64,000 nt of DNA from Gammaproteobacteria bacterium. GTDB lineage: Bacteria > Pseudomonadota > Gammaproteobacteria > Xanthomonadales > Wenzhouxiangellaceae. Below the pieces are notes generated by a model. The model did not search any database and had not been told where the DNA came from. It was given only the letters and a program-made list of their open reading frames with translations. The stretch spans positions 85,768-149,767 of the forward strand of contig JAHJQV010000065.1 in NCBI GenBank assembly GCA_018819105.1, in the 5' to 3' direction. This document shows positions 24,060 through 33,694 of this stretch, piece by piece (position 1 is the stretch's first letter; every line of letters starts with the position of its first letter). The translations under genes were made by a program, and so were the position numbers.

Positions 24060-26945
24060 TCATTGCGGGCTGAAGGTTGTCGTGACCACGGCACCGGCCT
24101 GCGCCTGTGCGGCGCTGATTGTCAGCGGGTGGAAGTCGTTGGTCAGCCACAATGGCATCTGGTCGGCAAAGAACGGGCTGAACGGGATCGAGCTGCGACC
24201 ACCCGGAATCACTTCCAGGCCATCCGGACCAGCCGGCGTCATGCTGCCGACAAAGCGTCTGGCCGGACCCGAGCCGAACATGAACTCGTTGAGCCCATTG
24301 GCGCGCACACTGTGGGTGGATGCATCCACCACCTGATAGCCGCCGGCGCGGGCCAGACCGGGTGCACCAGCCGCCAGATTGACCAGGCCACCACCATTGG
24401 GGATGTTGAATGGATCAACATTAAGCGGGTGATCAAACACGATGCGGTGCAACATGCCCCAGCGATAATCCATGATGTTCTGCGAGTTGGCATACACCAG
24501 GGAAAACTCATCGCTTTCCAGCAACAGCAGCGAGGAAATCACACTGCCAATGATCAGCTGGCTGCGGGCATCAACACCCTGCGGTGGGTTGTTCGGATCA
24601 AACAGCAGTGGCACGCCGGATTCACCACGCCCCTGCAGCTGATCAAAATCCACCAGCTGGCGGATCAGCGCATTCCAGGTCAGCTGGTTGCCCGGTTTGA
24701 AGTCGCCCAGTCCAGAGCCATCGAGAATGGCATCCAGGGAGTTTTCGATCAGCTGACCACGCAGGGTGGCAAAGATGGTGGCGGCCACACTGTGATTGAT
24801 TTCGCTGGCCGATGGCGACGGCAGGTTGTTTGGATCATCGCCCGGATCATAACCGGCCTGGATACCGGTCGGGGTGGAGAAATCCCATGTCGACAACACC
24901 TGCACCAGCTGCTGCATGCGCGGATCACAGGCGAACGCGTCCGGGAAAACCGCCGGGCAGGTCGAGCCAGGCGGCTGCACAAACGCCGCCAGCGTGCCGA
25001 GCACGATCGGATGCAGTATTTCGGCATCCAGCATCTGGTTGTTGGCCTGCAGAGCGATCATGTCGTCACGGGTGACAGTGCCGCCGGCGACCAGATCCTG
25101 CAGCACGCGATCGACCCGGCCCATGCGCAAAGAGGCATAGCCGGGATTGAGGTAATACAGTCCACCAGCCGGCCGCAACTGGTTCAGCGGGTTGTTGTCC
25201 AGCGTCACCCCGATCGGATCGTTGTTGGCATTGGCCACATAGCCACGCTCGGGATTGATGTCCTTGGGCATCTCTGCCCACGGCATGATCTCGAACGGCA
25301 CCGCCTGATCCGGCTGCGGGTTCTGCACCGGCAGCCACTCATGATTCAGCGCGCCAGAGCCATCGCGGATGAGAAACGGCGGAATGCCGCCATCCGGCGC
25401 CATGTCATTCTGCAGATCGGCGCGAATCGGATTCTCAGCCGAGGTGAAGTAGGCGATGTTGCCATCGATGTCGGCATACACGAAGTTCTGGGAACCGACA
25501 TCAAACTTCTGCAGCGCGGCTTCGAACCCGGCCATGCTGGTGGCACGATTGATTTCACGGAACGCTTCCAGCTCGAAGGTCGGACCCCAGCCGGTGTACT
25601 GCACGCTGATGCCGGTGTTGCCACTGACATCGACGATGGGGCCATTGTTGCGCCGCGGCACGACAAAAGTGATGCCGCCGCCGTCCAGCGGTACGTTGGC
25701 ACGGCTGACACTGTTGACCTCGCCGTCCTGCGGATTGTTGGCAAAATAAGTCTGGAAAATCAATGTGATGGGCTCTTCATCGCCCTGGTAGAGGGTGGCC
25801 ACTGGCAGGCCCAGGCGATTCAGCTTCAGGGTTTCCTGATAGGTGTCGGTGACATCCATCGGATGCACGGTGGAACCCCAGCACAGCGCGCTGGTGCAGC
25901 CCTGGATGATGCCGGGCGTGCCGGGTACCGAGACACCGCTGGCGGAAAAGCCGTCCGCGCCGGTCACGATGATGTGATCCTCGGTGAACACCGAGGGCAC
26001 ATCCAGACTCAGATGCGGGTCGTTGGCGATCAGCGGATAGCCGGAACTGGTGAACTCACCACTGACTGCCCAGGCATTGGAACCAGAACGGTTTTCACGC
26101 CCCTGCAGCTGCTTCTTGAGCATGGGCACGGTGCTGATTTTCTGCAGATAGCTTTGTGCCAGCTCTGCCACCACCGGATCAATCTCTCCGATACCAGCCG
26201 GGGTTGCAGGGGTCACCACTTTGCCGCCAGCAGTCTGCACAGTGAAGCTGTCATCGGCGGCCGGCAGCAGTACCCCGCCGATGCTTTCCAAAAAGCCCGG
26301 CGCACTGACCCGGTCATCCGGCGGGGCCGAACGCACCAGATCCTGCGAGAACAGCACGGAACCGTCAAAACCGGCCTGCTGTCCGGCCTGCTGGTAGGCC
26401 ATGGCGAGAATGGTGTTTTCGATGTCCAGATCAAACGACAACTGGAATGCCAGCGCCTTGCCGACCACGATGGAGTCCACCGGCGACCATGGTGGCACTG
26501 CATCCAGCTGCAGCGCGGCGTATTCCGGCGGCAGCGGATTGTCGGCCAGATAGGTGTTGACGCCGTTGGCATAGGCCTGCAGCCAGGCGCGCGTGTCAGC
26601 GCTCATGGCAGCATAGGTGGCCCAGGCGGCGCGGCGCAGACCCAGCGTGCGCAGCTGGATGTCATCGGGGAGCTGGCTGGCACCGAACAGCTCGGCCGAG
26701 GTGCCACTGGCCACTCGACGGTTCAAATCCATGGCAAAAAAGCGGTCGCGCGCGTGCAGAAAGCCCTGCACATAGGCCACGTCCAGTTCGCTGCTGCCGG
26801 CAATGGTGGGTATGCCATTGGCATCTTCGTATACGGTGACATCGGCATTGATGCCGGGCACCGTCACCTGCGCCAGCAACGGACCGGAACAGACTGCCAG
26901 CAGCGCAAGCAGTAGATAAGTCAATAATGTTGATTTAATACTCAT
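24060..26945 (-). CDS. Penicillin-acylase family N-terminal nucleophile hydrolase
   Basis: The 961-residue precursor has a signal peptide (LLTYLLLALLAVCSGPLLAQ), so it is periplasmic or secreted. As in penicillin and acyl-homoserine-lactone acylases, an alpha chain is followed by a self-cleavage site. GSNAW at 288-292 gives Ser289 as the new N-terminal nucleophile of the beta chain. Further family motifs are GFLHARDRFFAMDL, PLIANDPHLSLDVPS and a SGVSVPGTPGII oxyanion-region segment. Substrates could be amide-linked lactams, acyl-homoserine lactones or peptides; sequence alone does not decide. It is probably transcribed alone. Confidence 0.93.
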   Translation of the reverse strand: MSIKSTLLTYLLLALLAVCSGPLLAQVTVPGINADVTVYEDANGIPTIAGSSELDVAYVQGFLHARDRFFAMDLNRRVASGTSAELFGASQLPDDIQLRTLGLRRAAWATYAAMSADTRAWLQAYANGVNTYLADNPLPPEYAALQLDAVPPWSPVDSIVVGKALAFQLSFDLDIENTILAMAYQQAGQQAGFDGSVLFSQDLVRSAPPDDRVSAPGFLESIGGVLLPAADDSFTVQTAGGKVVTPATPAGIGEIDPVVAELAQSYLQKISTVPMLKKQLQGRENRSGSNAWAVSGEFTSSGYPLIANDPHLSLDVPSVFTEDHIIVTGADGFSASGVSVPGTPGIIQGCTSALCWGSTVHPMDVTDTYQETLKLNRLGLPVATLYQGDEEPITLIFQTYFANNPQDGEVNSVSRANVPLDGGGITFVVPRRNNGPIVDVSGNTGISVQYTGWGPTFELEAFREINRATSMAGFEAALQKFDVGSQNFVYADIDGNIAYFTSAENPIRADLQNDMAPDGGIPPFLIRDGSGALNHEWLPVQNPQPDQAVPFEIMPWAEMPKDINPERGYVANANNDPIGVTLDNNPLNQLRPAGGLYYLNPGYASLRMGRVDRVLQDLVAGGTVTRDDMIALQANNQMLDAEILHPIVLGTLAAFVQPPGSTCPAVFPDAFACDPRMQQLVQVLSTWDFSTPTGIQAGYDPGDDPNNLPSPSASEINHSVAATIFATLRGQLIENSLDAILDGSGLGDFKPGNQLTWNALIRQLVDFDQLQGRGESGVPLLFDPNNPPQGVDARSQLIIGSVISSLLLLESDEFSLVYANSQNIMDYRWGMLHRIVFDHPLNVDPFNIPNGGGLVNLAAGAPGLARAGGYQVVDASTHSVRANGLNEFMFGSGPARRFVGSMTPAGPDGLEVIPGGRSSIPFSPFFADQMPLWLTNDFHPLTISAAQAQAGAVVTTTFSPQ

Positions 26946-27056
26946 GGTGGCTCCCCGAGCGTGTCAACGGCTCGTATTGATGACAGGTTGATGACATTGC
27001 CGATAGTTTAGCATGGCAACCCGGCGTCGCAGCGTCTGGCGGGATGGCGATGTCGA

Positions 27057-27437
27057 TCAGCCTTGCGGATCGGCCCGGTCATGCCATTGCCAGGCCTGCA
27101 GCAGCAGACAGAACCAGCCCGCAAGCAGGGCGACGCCACCGATCGGCGTCAGCCAGAACTGCTGCCACGACGTCATCGCTCCCAGATACAGGCTGCCGCA
27201 AAACAGCAGCATGCCGATGATCCAGGCGCTGGCGGTGGCGACGCGCAGCCGGCCTGTCGGCAGCAGTGCCGCCAGCAGCAGCGCCAGTGTGTGGGTGAAA
27301 TGATAGCGGTTGGCCAGTTCCAGCCAGCCCTGCTCGGTGGCATCAAGCTGCAGACCATGGCTGGCAAATGCGCCCAGCAGCACCGCCAGCAGGCCGCTGG
27401 CGGCGGCCGTGCCCAGCAGTACGCGCGAACCTGTCAT
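27057..27437 (-). CDS. DUF423 family small membrane protein
   Basis: The 126-residue protein has four predicted membrane helices. It has the family pattern AASGLLAVLLGAFASHGL at the N terminus, then ELANRYHFTHTLALLLAALL and LFCGSLYLGAM. YgdD of E. coli is a relative; function unknown. It is encoded 30 bp downstream of the DUF4340 gene and may be the tail of that operon. Confidence 0.88.
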   Translation of the reverse strand: MTGSRVLLGTAAASGLLAVLLGAFASHGLQLDATEQGWLELANRYHFTHTLALLLAALLPTGRLRVATASAWIIGMLLFCGSLYLGAMTSWQQFWLTPIGGVALLAGWFCLLLQAWQWHDRADPQG

Positions 27438-27467
27438 GACCGTTGCAGCGGTGCCTTCGCTGTCGCG

Positions 27468-28655
27468 TCAGTCATCGCTGTCAGCATCTGCCGCTGGCAA
27501 GGGCTTGAGCAGATCCTCCAGCCGCTTGTTCAGTGCGTTGAACTTGTACTGAGGAATCACGTACTCCCAGCCGCGCAGACGCTGGTTGAGTTCTGCCACT
27601 TCCGCGACGGCCGCAGCCCGTGCGCCACTGTCGTCGTTTGCTGGCTCAGCCTCAGCCTCAGCGGCTGCGGCTGTCACCGCCGCGCTGTCGCTGGCAATGG
27701 CCGGCACCGGTTCCAGCGATGCCTCGGCCCGCAAGCGATAGCTGCTGTCGTCGTCTGCGGCGTCATCAACGTCATTGCCGTCGTCGGCGCTGGCAGCATC
27801 CGCTGCGCTGTCGGTGTAAATGCTCAGCAGCAGGTTGATGCCGTTGTCACTGACATACAACAGCCGGGTGGCATCGTCCGGCAGCGGATCGGTGGCGGCA
27901 AAAACATTGTCCGCCTGCAGGCCAGTGAGGGCGTTGACAAGGCCGTTGATGGCCCATTGCCCGCTCAGCTCGCGGCCTTCCGGCAGATTCTGCAGTTGCA
28001 GTTCCAGCGCGTCGGCGTCGGGTCTGGCCAGCTGGATCAGGTCCTTGTCGGCATGCCGCACGGTGACTGCACTGATGCGGCTGCCCTGCCAGTCGATGAT
28101 GTCGCGGTCGATCCAGTCGCGCGGCCGCGTCGGCACCTCCAGCACCTTGTCAACCAGATAGCTCTGCGCCTGCTCCGGCTGGCGCACATAGCGGCCCTCC
28201 AGATCGTCGGAACGAATGCCGATGATCAGGGCCTGGTCTGGCCCCTGCCCCCAGCGCAGCAGACCGCCGCCGGTGTTCTCCATGCTGATGTCGGCCACGC
28301 CCAGACGCGGGTACATGGCCTCGCGACTGGTCTTGGCGGCAATCACTCTGGCCTGCCCCAACTCACGCAGCAACTCGCGCACCTTGCTCCAGTCGGCCGC
28401 ATAAGCATCCTTCTGCAGCACGGTCCAGCGCTGATCCTCGCGCTTGAGCTCCACCAGCAGCTGCTCACCGGCACCGTAAACCTGCAGGCTGTCGATGGCA
28501 TTGGCGGCAGCGGCGAACTCCGGCAGCAGCAGCTCACCTGTGGCAATGGCACCGGCCTGGTGCGCACTGCGCTCGCTGGGTCGGGAAAAATGCCAGGCCA
28601 GCAGGCTGGCGATGACTGCGGCCAGTGCCAACAGCAGCAGATTTCTGTTGCTCAT
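27468..28655 (-). CDS. DUF4340 domain protein of the Gld-type ABC exporter operon
   Basis: The 395-residue protein has one N-terminal membrane anchor (NLLLLALAAVIASLLAWHF) and a repeated DUF4340 beta-rich region: WTVLQKDAYAADWSKVRELL, LLRWGQGPDQALIIGIRSDD and VRQPEQAQSYLVDKVLEVPT. The C-terminal part contains a low-complexity acidic insert around DDGNDVDDAADDDSSY and an Ala/Glu-rich stretch. DUF4340 proteins accompany GldA/F/G-like transporters. It overlaps the upstream gene by 4 bp. The function is unknown. Confidence 0.87.
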   Translation of the reverse strand: MSNRNLLLLALAAVIASLLAWHFSRPSERSAHQAGAIATGELLLPEFAAAANAIDSLQVYGAGEQLLVELKREDQRWTVLQKDAYAADWSKVRELLRELGQARVIAAKTSREAMYPRLGVADISMENTGGGLLRWGQGPDQALIIGIRSDDLEGRYVRQPEQAQSYLVDKVLEVPTRPRDWIDRDIIDWQGSRISAVTVRHADKDLIQLARPDADALELQLQNLPEGRELSGQWAINGLVNALTGLQADNVFAATDPLPDDATRLLYVSDNGINLLLSIYTDSAADAASADDGNDVDDAADDDSSYRLRAEASLEPVPAIASDSAAVTAAAAEAEAEPANDDSGARAAAVAEVAELNQRLRGWEYVIPQYKFNALNKRLEDLLKPLPAADADSDD

Positions 28656-30577
28656 GATGATCCTCCCGTTACCTCGTCGGCGGCCTGGGCCGATTGCCGC
28701 CCGGCATTGTCCGGCTCTGCAGGTCTGGCGGTCGCAGCTTTGCTGCGACGGCGAAAATGCAGCACCAGCAACAGCAACACCACCAGCAGCGGCACCAGGC
28801 CGATGTTGATGATCTTCAGCGATGTGCCAAGTGCTTCGATCTCCTTGTCCAGTTCACGGCGCACGCGACGCAGATCGCGACGGATTTCCAGCCGCTGGTC
28901 GATAAAGCGATCGATCTCGGCCTGCTGCTCGGGTGAAAACACGCTGAGATTGCTGCCATCTTCCGGCCGCGCCGATTGCAGTTCGTTGATGCGTTGCTCG
29001 GTCTCCTGCAACTGCTGCTGCAAGCGCTGTTCGGTGTCGCGCAGGCGCTGTTCGGCATCGCGTCGCAACTGCTCCACGCGCGTGAACGGCCGTGCCGAGG
29101 TGGCGCGCGTGCGGATGCTGATCAGATCGCTGTTGCCGATCAGATTGTCCACCGCATTGATGACCAGATCACCGTTGTTGGCAAACGGGCTCAAGATGGT
29201 CTGGCCGAAGAAATTCTGCCGTTGCACCCAGAACCGGTCATCCAGCAGGTCGGTATCGCCAACCAGCACCACATTGATGTTTCCGGACAGCTGCCCGTCG
29301 GCTGCGGCTGCCTGGTCCGGGAAGGCGCTGTCGGCAGCACCGCTGACGCGCACGGCAAAATTGTAGATGCTGCCGGAGGCCTGAAAGCCATTCAGAAGAT
29401 CGGCCGGATTGGCCAGCATCTGCAGCCGGTTGACGTTGATCAGCTGGCTGTTCTCACTGCTTTGCAGCAGCGGCTGCATGGTCGTTGTGGCGTTTTCACT
29501 GCGGGTAAAATGACCGCCAGTGGAAAGGTTTACGGTCTCCAGTTCGGCGGTGATGATGTCATCGGCCGACATGGCGTCCGCAGTCAGACCCAGAATGGCC
29601 AGGTGCCGCACCGGCGGCTGGCCCTGACCCAGGCTGACCTGCAGAGCATAGAGGGCATCACCAACCACATTGGCGGCATCGAAATCCACGCCCCAGGCCT
29701 GAAACAATTCCGGCAGTGTGGAGCTGCCGGGCAGTGCCGGGCCACTCATCGGACTGGCCTGATTGGCGGTATCCTGCTCTGCATTCGGATCCACAAACGC
29801 CAGCACGCGGCCGCCACCGAGCGCGAACTGATCGATGGCGTACAGCATGTCCTGACTGAGATCGCGCGGATGCACCAGCAGCAGCAGATCCAGCCCGTCC
29901 GGCAATTCGTTGGCGGCCGGGGCGATCGCCTGCACATCAAACAGCTGCGTGAGCTGGTCGTAGATCGCCCACCCCGGCGTCATGCTGCCACGCTGCGGAT
30001 CAAAACCGCCGCTCAGCGGCAGCTGACTGAGCAGACCCACCGACAGCGGTTCCGGCTGGTTCAGGGTATAGATCATTTTGGCCAGATCGTATTCCAGGAA
30101 CTCTTCCTTGTCCGGCTGCAGAAACGGCATGGCCTGGGCACCGTCGATGGCGTTCACGCCGACCAGACCGAAGTACAGCGTGTCGCCACCGTTGTTCACC
30201 GGCACCGCCTGCAGACCGTAGGCAGCGGCCTGGTCTTCGGCTTCCGAGAACGGTGCCGGGTCAATGAATTCCAGCCGCAGATTGGCCCCGGCATGGGATT
30301 TGAATTCCTGCAGCATCTCGCGCACGCGTTGATGGTAACTGCGGATCTGCGGCAGGTCCTCACTGGCTCTGGAGGAGAAATACAGTTGCAGCGTGATCGG
30401 CTCCTCGATGCTGGCAAGGATGTTTTTGGTGCCGTCACTGAGTGTGTACAGATTGTTTTCGGTCAGATCCAGCCGACCGCCGCGCAGCAGGGCATTGCTG
30501 AGCATGGTCAGCGCCAGAAACAGCACGGCAAGAATCAGCAGGCTGCTCCAGGAGTAAAGTTTGTTGTTGGACATCAT
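28652..30577 (-). CDS. GldG-like ABC-type transport system auxiliary protein
   Basis: The 641-residue protein has an N-terminal helix (WSSLLILAVLFLALTMLSNA), a large extracytoplasmic domain of the GldG/ABC_transp_aux type (GRLDLTENNLYTLSDGTKNI, VGLLSQLPLSGGFD, GGRVLAFVDPNAEQD), a coiled coil near 520-590 and a C-terminal helix (NIGLVPLLVVLLLLVLHF). In Flavobacterium, GldG belongs to the gliding ABC transporter; in proteobacteria the equivalent system is uncharacterised. It lies 9 bp after the permease gene and overlaps the DUF4340 gene. Confidence 0.88.
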   Translation of the reverse strand: MMSNNKLYSWSSLLILAVLFLALTMLSNALLRGGRLDLTENNLYTLSDGTKNILASIEEPITLQLYFSSRASEDLPQIRSYHQRVREMLQEFKSHAGANLRLEFIDPAPFSEAEDQAAAYGLQAVPVNNGGDTLYFGLVGVNAIDGAQAMPFLQPDKEEFLEYDLAKMIYTLNQPEPLSVGLLSQLPLSGGFDPQRGSMTPGWAIYDQLTQLFDVQAIAPAANELPDGLDLLLLVHPRDLSQDMLYAIDQFALGGGRVLAFVDPNAEQDTANQASPMSGPALPGSSTLPELFQAWGVDFDAANVVGDALYALQVSLGQGQPPVRHLAILGLTADAMSADDIITAELETVNLSTGGHFTRSENATTTMQPLLQSSENSQLINVNRLQMLANPADLLNGFQASGSIYNFAVRVSGAADSAFPDQAAAADGQLSGNINVVLVGDTDLLDDRFWVQRQNFFGQTILSPFANNGDLVINAVDNLIGNSDLISIRTRATSARPFTRVEQLRRDAEQRLRDTEQRLQQQLQETEQRINELQSARPEDGSNLSVFSPEQQAEIDRFIDQRLEIRRDLRRVRRELDKEIEALGTSLKIINIGLVPLLVVLLLLVLHFRRRSKAATARPAEPDNAGRQSAQAADEVTGGSS

Positions 30578-30586
30578 CAGACTCCT

Positions 30587-31333
30587 TCAGTCGGCTTTGC
30601 GCAGTTGCAGGACTATGGCATTGGCAGTCAGCCAGAAACCGATCACCAGCAGGAAGAACACCAGATCACGCAGATCCAGCACGCCACGCGAAATGTCGGC
30701 AAAGTGGCTGATCAGACTGAGATTGGCGATGCCGTCGACAAACACCTGCGGCAACCAGCCGCGAAAGGCCTCCAGCACGATCGGCAGGCCACTGAGCAGA
30801 AAGCCGAAGCAGACCACCACCGAGAGGATAAACGCCACCACCTGATTGCGGGTCAGCGCGGAGATGCAGCTGCCGATGGCAAGAAAAGCACCGGCCATCA
30901 ACCAGCTGCCGATGTAGGCGGCGAGGATCACGCCGTTGTCCGGCGCCCCGAGATAATTGACGGAGAACCAGATCGGCACGGTCAGCAACAGGGCCAGACC
31001 GAGGAACAGCCAGGCGGCAAGAAACTTGCCAACGATGGCCTCAACCAGCGTCACCGGTAGCGTCAGCAGCAACTCGATGGTGCCGGATTTGCGCTCCTCG
31101 GCCCACAGCCGCATGGACAGCGCCGGCACCAGAAACAGGTACAGCCAGGGGTGAAAGCGGAAAAACGGTTCCAGGTCGGCGATGCCACGCTGGTAGAAAC
31201 CGCCCAGATAGAAGGTGAACGCGGCCGCCATGACCGTGAAGATGACGATGAACACCCACGCCACCGGGGTGGAAAAATAGGCGCGCAGTTCGCGCTGCAT
31301 GATGGTGCGCACGCCGGCGATGGTGGTGTTCAT
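30587..31333 (-). CDS. ABC-2 type permease (GldF-like)
   Basis: The 248-residue membrane protein has six predicted helices and the ABC-2 features IMQRELRAYFSTPVAWVFIV at the N terminus and a MRLWAEERKSGTIELLLTLP loop. It forms the channel of the exporter with the neighbouring ATPase. Its ATG overlaps the ATPase stop by 4 bp. Confidence 0.92.
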   Translation of the reverse strand: MNTTIAGVRTIMQRELRAYFSTPVAWVFIVIFTVMAAAFTFYLGGFYQRGIADLEPFFRFHPWLYLFLVPALSMRLWAEERKSGTIELLLTLPVTLVEAIVGKFLAAWLFLGLALLLTVPIWFSVNYLGAPDNGVILAAYIGSWLMAGAFLAIGSCISALTRNQVVAFILSVVVCFGFLLSGLPIVLEAFRGWLPQVFVDGIANLSLISHFADISRGVLDLRDLVFFLLVIGFWLTANAIVLQLRKAD

Positions 31334-32265
31334 GCTGCCTCCTTGTGTGCTGGTTCGCCACGGGTGATGTCACGGAACACTTCATCCAGCCGGCCCTCTT
31401 CCAGCCGGATGCTGTCCACGGCCCAGCCGTGCTTGTCGATGCTGGCGGTCACCGCCGACAGCAGCTGTTTCTGCGCATGCGGGAACAGCGTCAGCTCGTC
31501 ATCACTGATTTCCACACGCGCCACCCCGGGCAGCTTGCTGAGCACGCTGGCGGCGGCGCGCAGATCACCCAGCTTCAGCGTGACCGCGTTGTGGTAGCGC
31601 GAGCGGGTGATCAGACCAGCCGGCGTGTCATCGGCCACCACCCGGCCGCGGGCAATGATCATGGCCCGGTTGCACAGCGCATCCACCTCTTCCAGGATGT
31701 GCGTGGAGACGATGATGATGCGGTTTTCCGACATGGAACGAATCAGCTCGCGCACATGGTGCTTCTGATTCGGATCGAGACCGTCGGTGGGCTCGTCAAG
31801 GATCAGCACACGCGGATCATGCAGGATCGCCTGGGCCAGTCCGACCCGGCGCTTGAAGCCCTTGGACAGGGTTTCGATGGTCTGTTGCAACACACCGGCA
31901 AGCTCCAGCCGGTCGGCAGCGGCGAGCGCCTTGCGACGCACTTCCGCGCCACCAAAGCCGCGTGCTCTGGCAATGAAGTCGAGAAACTCCAGCACTGTCA
32001 TTTCACCATACAGCGGCGCGCCTTCCGGCAGATAGCCGATCTGTCGACGTGCCTGCAGACTGTCACTGACAATGTCGTGGCCATTGATGATCGCGCTGCC
32101 GGAACTGGGTGCAAGAAAGCCGGTGAGCATTTTCATGGTGGTCGATTTGCCGGCGCCGTTGGGCCCCAGAAAACCCAGCACGCAACCGGGTTCGACCTTG
32201 AAGCTGATGTTGTCCACCGCCAGCAGACGATCGAAATATCGAGTCAATGCTTTCGCTTCAATCAT
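31330..32265 (-). CDS. ABC transporter ATP-binding protein (GldA-like)
   Basis: The 311-residue ABC ATPase starts at ATG 32265 (MIEAKALTRYFDRLLAVDNI), 7 nt after GGGA. The frame is open further upstream, but nothing there looks like protein. Walker A is FLGPNGAGKSTTMKMLTG, the signature is TLSKGFKRRVGLAQAILHDP and Walker B is VLILDEPTDGLDP. It is the first gene of the exporter operon (ATPase, permease, GldG-like, DUF4340, DUF423). Confidence 0.94.
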   Translation of the reverse strand: MIEAKALTRYFDRLLAVDNISFKVEPGCVLGFLGPNGAGKSTTMKMLTGFLAPSSGSAIINGHDIVSDSLQARRQIGYLPEGAPLYGEMTVLEFLDFIARARGFGGAEVRRKALAAADRLELAGVLQQTIETLSKGFKRRVGLAQAILHDPRVLILDEPTDGLDPNQKHHVRELIRSMSENRIIIVSTHILEEVDALCNRAMIIARGRVVADDTPAGLITRSRYHNAVTLKLGDLRAAASVLSKLPGVARVEISDDELTLFPHAQKQLLSAVTASIDKHGWAVDSIRLEEGRLDEVFRDITRGEPAHKEAA

Positions 32266-32494
32266 TGGATTTCCCGTTTGTTTATGAATTGTATTGTCGC
32301 TTCGCTGTCTGCCACCCTGGCATCCCATGGTCATGCCGATGATGGTGCTTCGCAGGCACGCGAACGGCGATGGATATCGGGTTGACGGGGCCAGGATTCA
32401 AGTGCCTATGACCTCATCTCAGCAGACATCGTTCATGTTTGCAGGAAACTTCACATCACCGGTAAAACCGGCTATGTTAGGCGGATGACCCTTA

Positions 32495-33685
32495 GTGAAC
32501 CCGCTATTCCGAACAATTCCCAGGCACTGTCGGCGCTGGCATGCGCAATCTCTGCGCCAGCAGGCGCAAGCAACTGCCGCGGTGGACATCATGTTGCATC
32601 CTGAGGCGGTGCCCGCCAACGCTCAACCGGCACCGGCGCAGCCGCTGGTGCTGGACGCGCTGCCGGCTGAAATCCTGGAGATGCCTGCCACCGCATTGTA
32701 CCAGTCACTACCCGGACCCTGCCTGATCCGTCTCGCCGGCGACGACCCCAGACCGCTGGTGGTTTCGGTGCTGCAACATGGCAACGAGGATTCCGGCTGG
32801 GAAGCCATCCGTCAGCTGCTCAAACATCGCTACCAGCGACAGCGCCTGCCGCGCAGCCTGTGGTTGTGGATCGGCAACACCCAGGCCGCGCGCTGGCGAC
32901 GACGCCGGCTGCCGGATCAGCCCGACTTCAACCGCTGCTGGCCATATCCGGGGCGCCCACCAGCCACTGAGCAGGATCGTCATGAAGTGGGCATGTTTGG
33001 CCAACTGGTGGAGATGCTGCGCGCGGCCCAGCCGCTGGCAGTGATCGACGCGCACAACAATTCCGGTCTGAATCCGCATTATTCGGCAATCAACCGGCTG
33101 GACTGGCGCAGCTACAACCTGGCGCGACGGTTTGCCGACATCGTGGTGTATTTCACTTCACCACCGGGCACCATGGCCAACGCCTGTGCCGACTTCTGCC
33201 CGTCGCTGACGCTGGAATGCGGCCAGGCCGGACAGGTGCACGGCACCGATCACGCCATGCGCTTCATCGACGACTGTCTGCAGCTGCCGGCGGTGGATGC
33301 CGCACCGCGCCCGCTGGGTGAAGGCGTGGTCTACCACATGATGGCAACGGTGTATGTCTCGCCCGGTGTGCAGTTTGGGTTTCAGCCGGAAAGCCACCCG
33401 ATCAGTTTTGTCGCCAATCTCGATCACCACAATTTCCGCCATCTGCCCGCCGGCAGCAAACTGGCCGACATTGCTGTCGCCGGTGCCCGCTGCGTGCTGG
33501 CGCTGGACAGTCACGGTCATGACATCACCGACGATTACTTCAGTTTTGAACACGGTGAGTTGCGCACCAGGCGCGAGATCATACCGTCCATGCTGACGCT
33601 GGATGAGCGCGTGATCAGCCAGGATTGTCTGTGTTACCTGATGGAAGTGATCGATCCGTTCCCGCAGCATGCCGAACCGGACTGA
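32495..33685 (+). CDS. M14-family zinc hydrolase, succinylglutamate desuccinylase/aspartoacylase-like
   Basis: The 396-residue frame runs from GTG 32495; ATG 32591 (MLHPEAVPAN) is an alternative that removes a poorly conserved Arg-rich stretch. The zinc site of the AstE/ASPA branch is visible: LQHGNEDSG (H and E of HxxE) and later IDAHNNSGLNPHY (third ligand His). The C-terminal half is beta-rich. It could deacylate an amino acid or act on a peptide; the substrate is unknown. It is convergent with lipA, 9 bp apart. Confidence 0.75.
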   Translation: MNPLFRTIPRHCRRWHAQSLRQQAQATAAVDIMLHPEAVPANAQPAPAQPLVLDALPAEILEMPATALYQSLPGPCLIRLAGDDPRPLVVSVLQHGNEDSGWEAIRQLLKHRYQRQRLPRSLWLWIGNTQAARWRRRRLPDQPDFNRCWPYPGRPPATEQDRHEVGMFGQLVEMLRAAQPLAVIDAHNNSGLNPHYSAINRLDWRSYNLARRFADIVVYFTSPPGTMANACADFCPSLTLECGQAGQVHGTDHAMRFIDDCLQLPAVDAAPRPLGEGVVYHMMATVYVSPGVQFGFQPESHPISFVANLDHHNFRHLPAGSKLADIAVAGARCVLALDSHGHDITDDYFSFEHGELRTRREIIPSMLTLDERVISQDCLCYLMEVIDPFPQHAEPD

Positions 33686-33694
33686 CTGGCCGAT

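Noticed and set aside
23634..26915. A 1093-codon plus-strand open frame
   Set aside because: It runs antisense to the glycosylase and penicillin-acylase-family genes, which have clear motifs. GC-rich codon use opens the reverse frame.
27063..31060. Long plus-strand open frames (767 and 694 codons)
   Set aside because: Antisense to the DUF423, DUF4340 and GldG-like genes and the permease gene; no recognisable domains.
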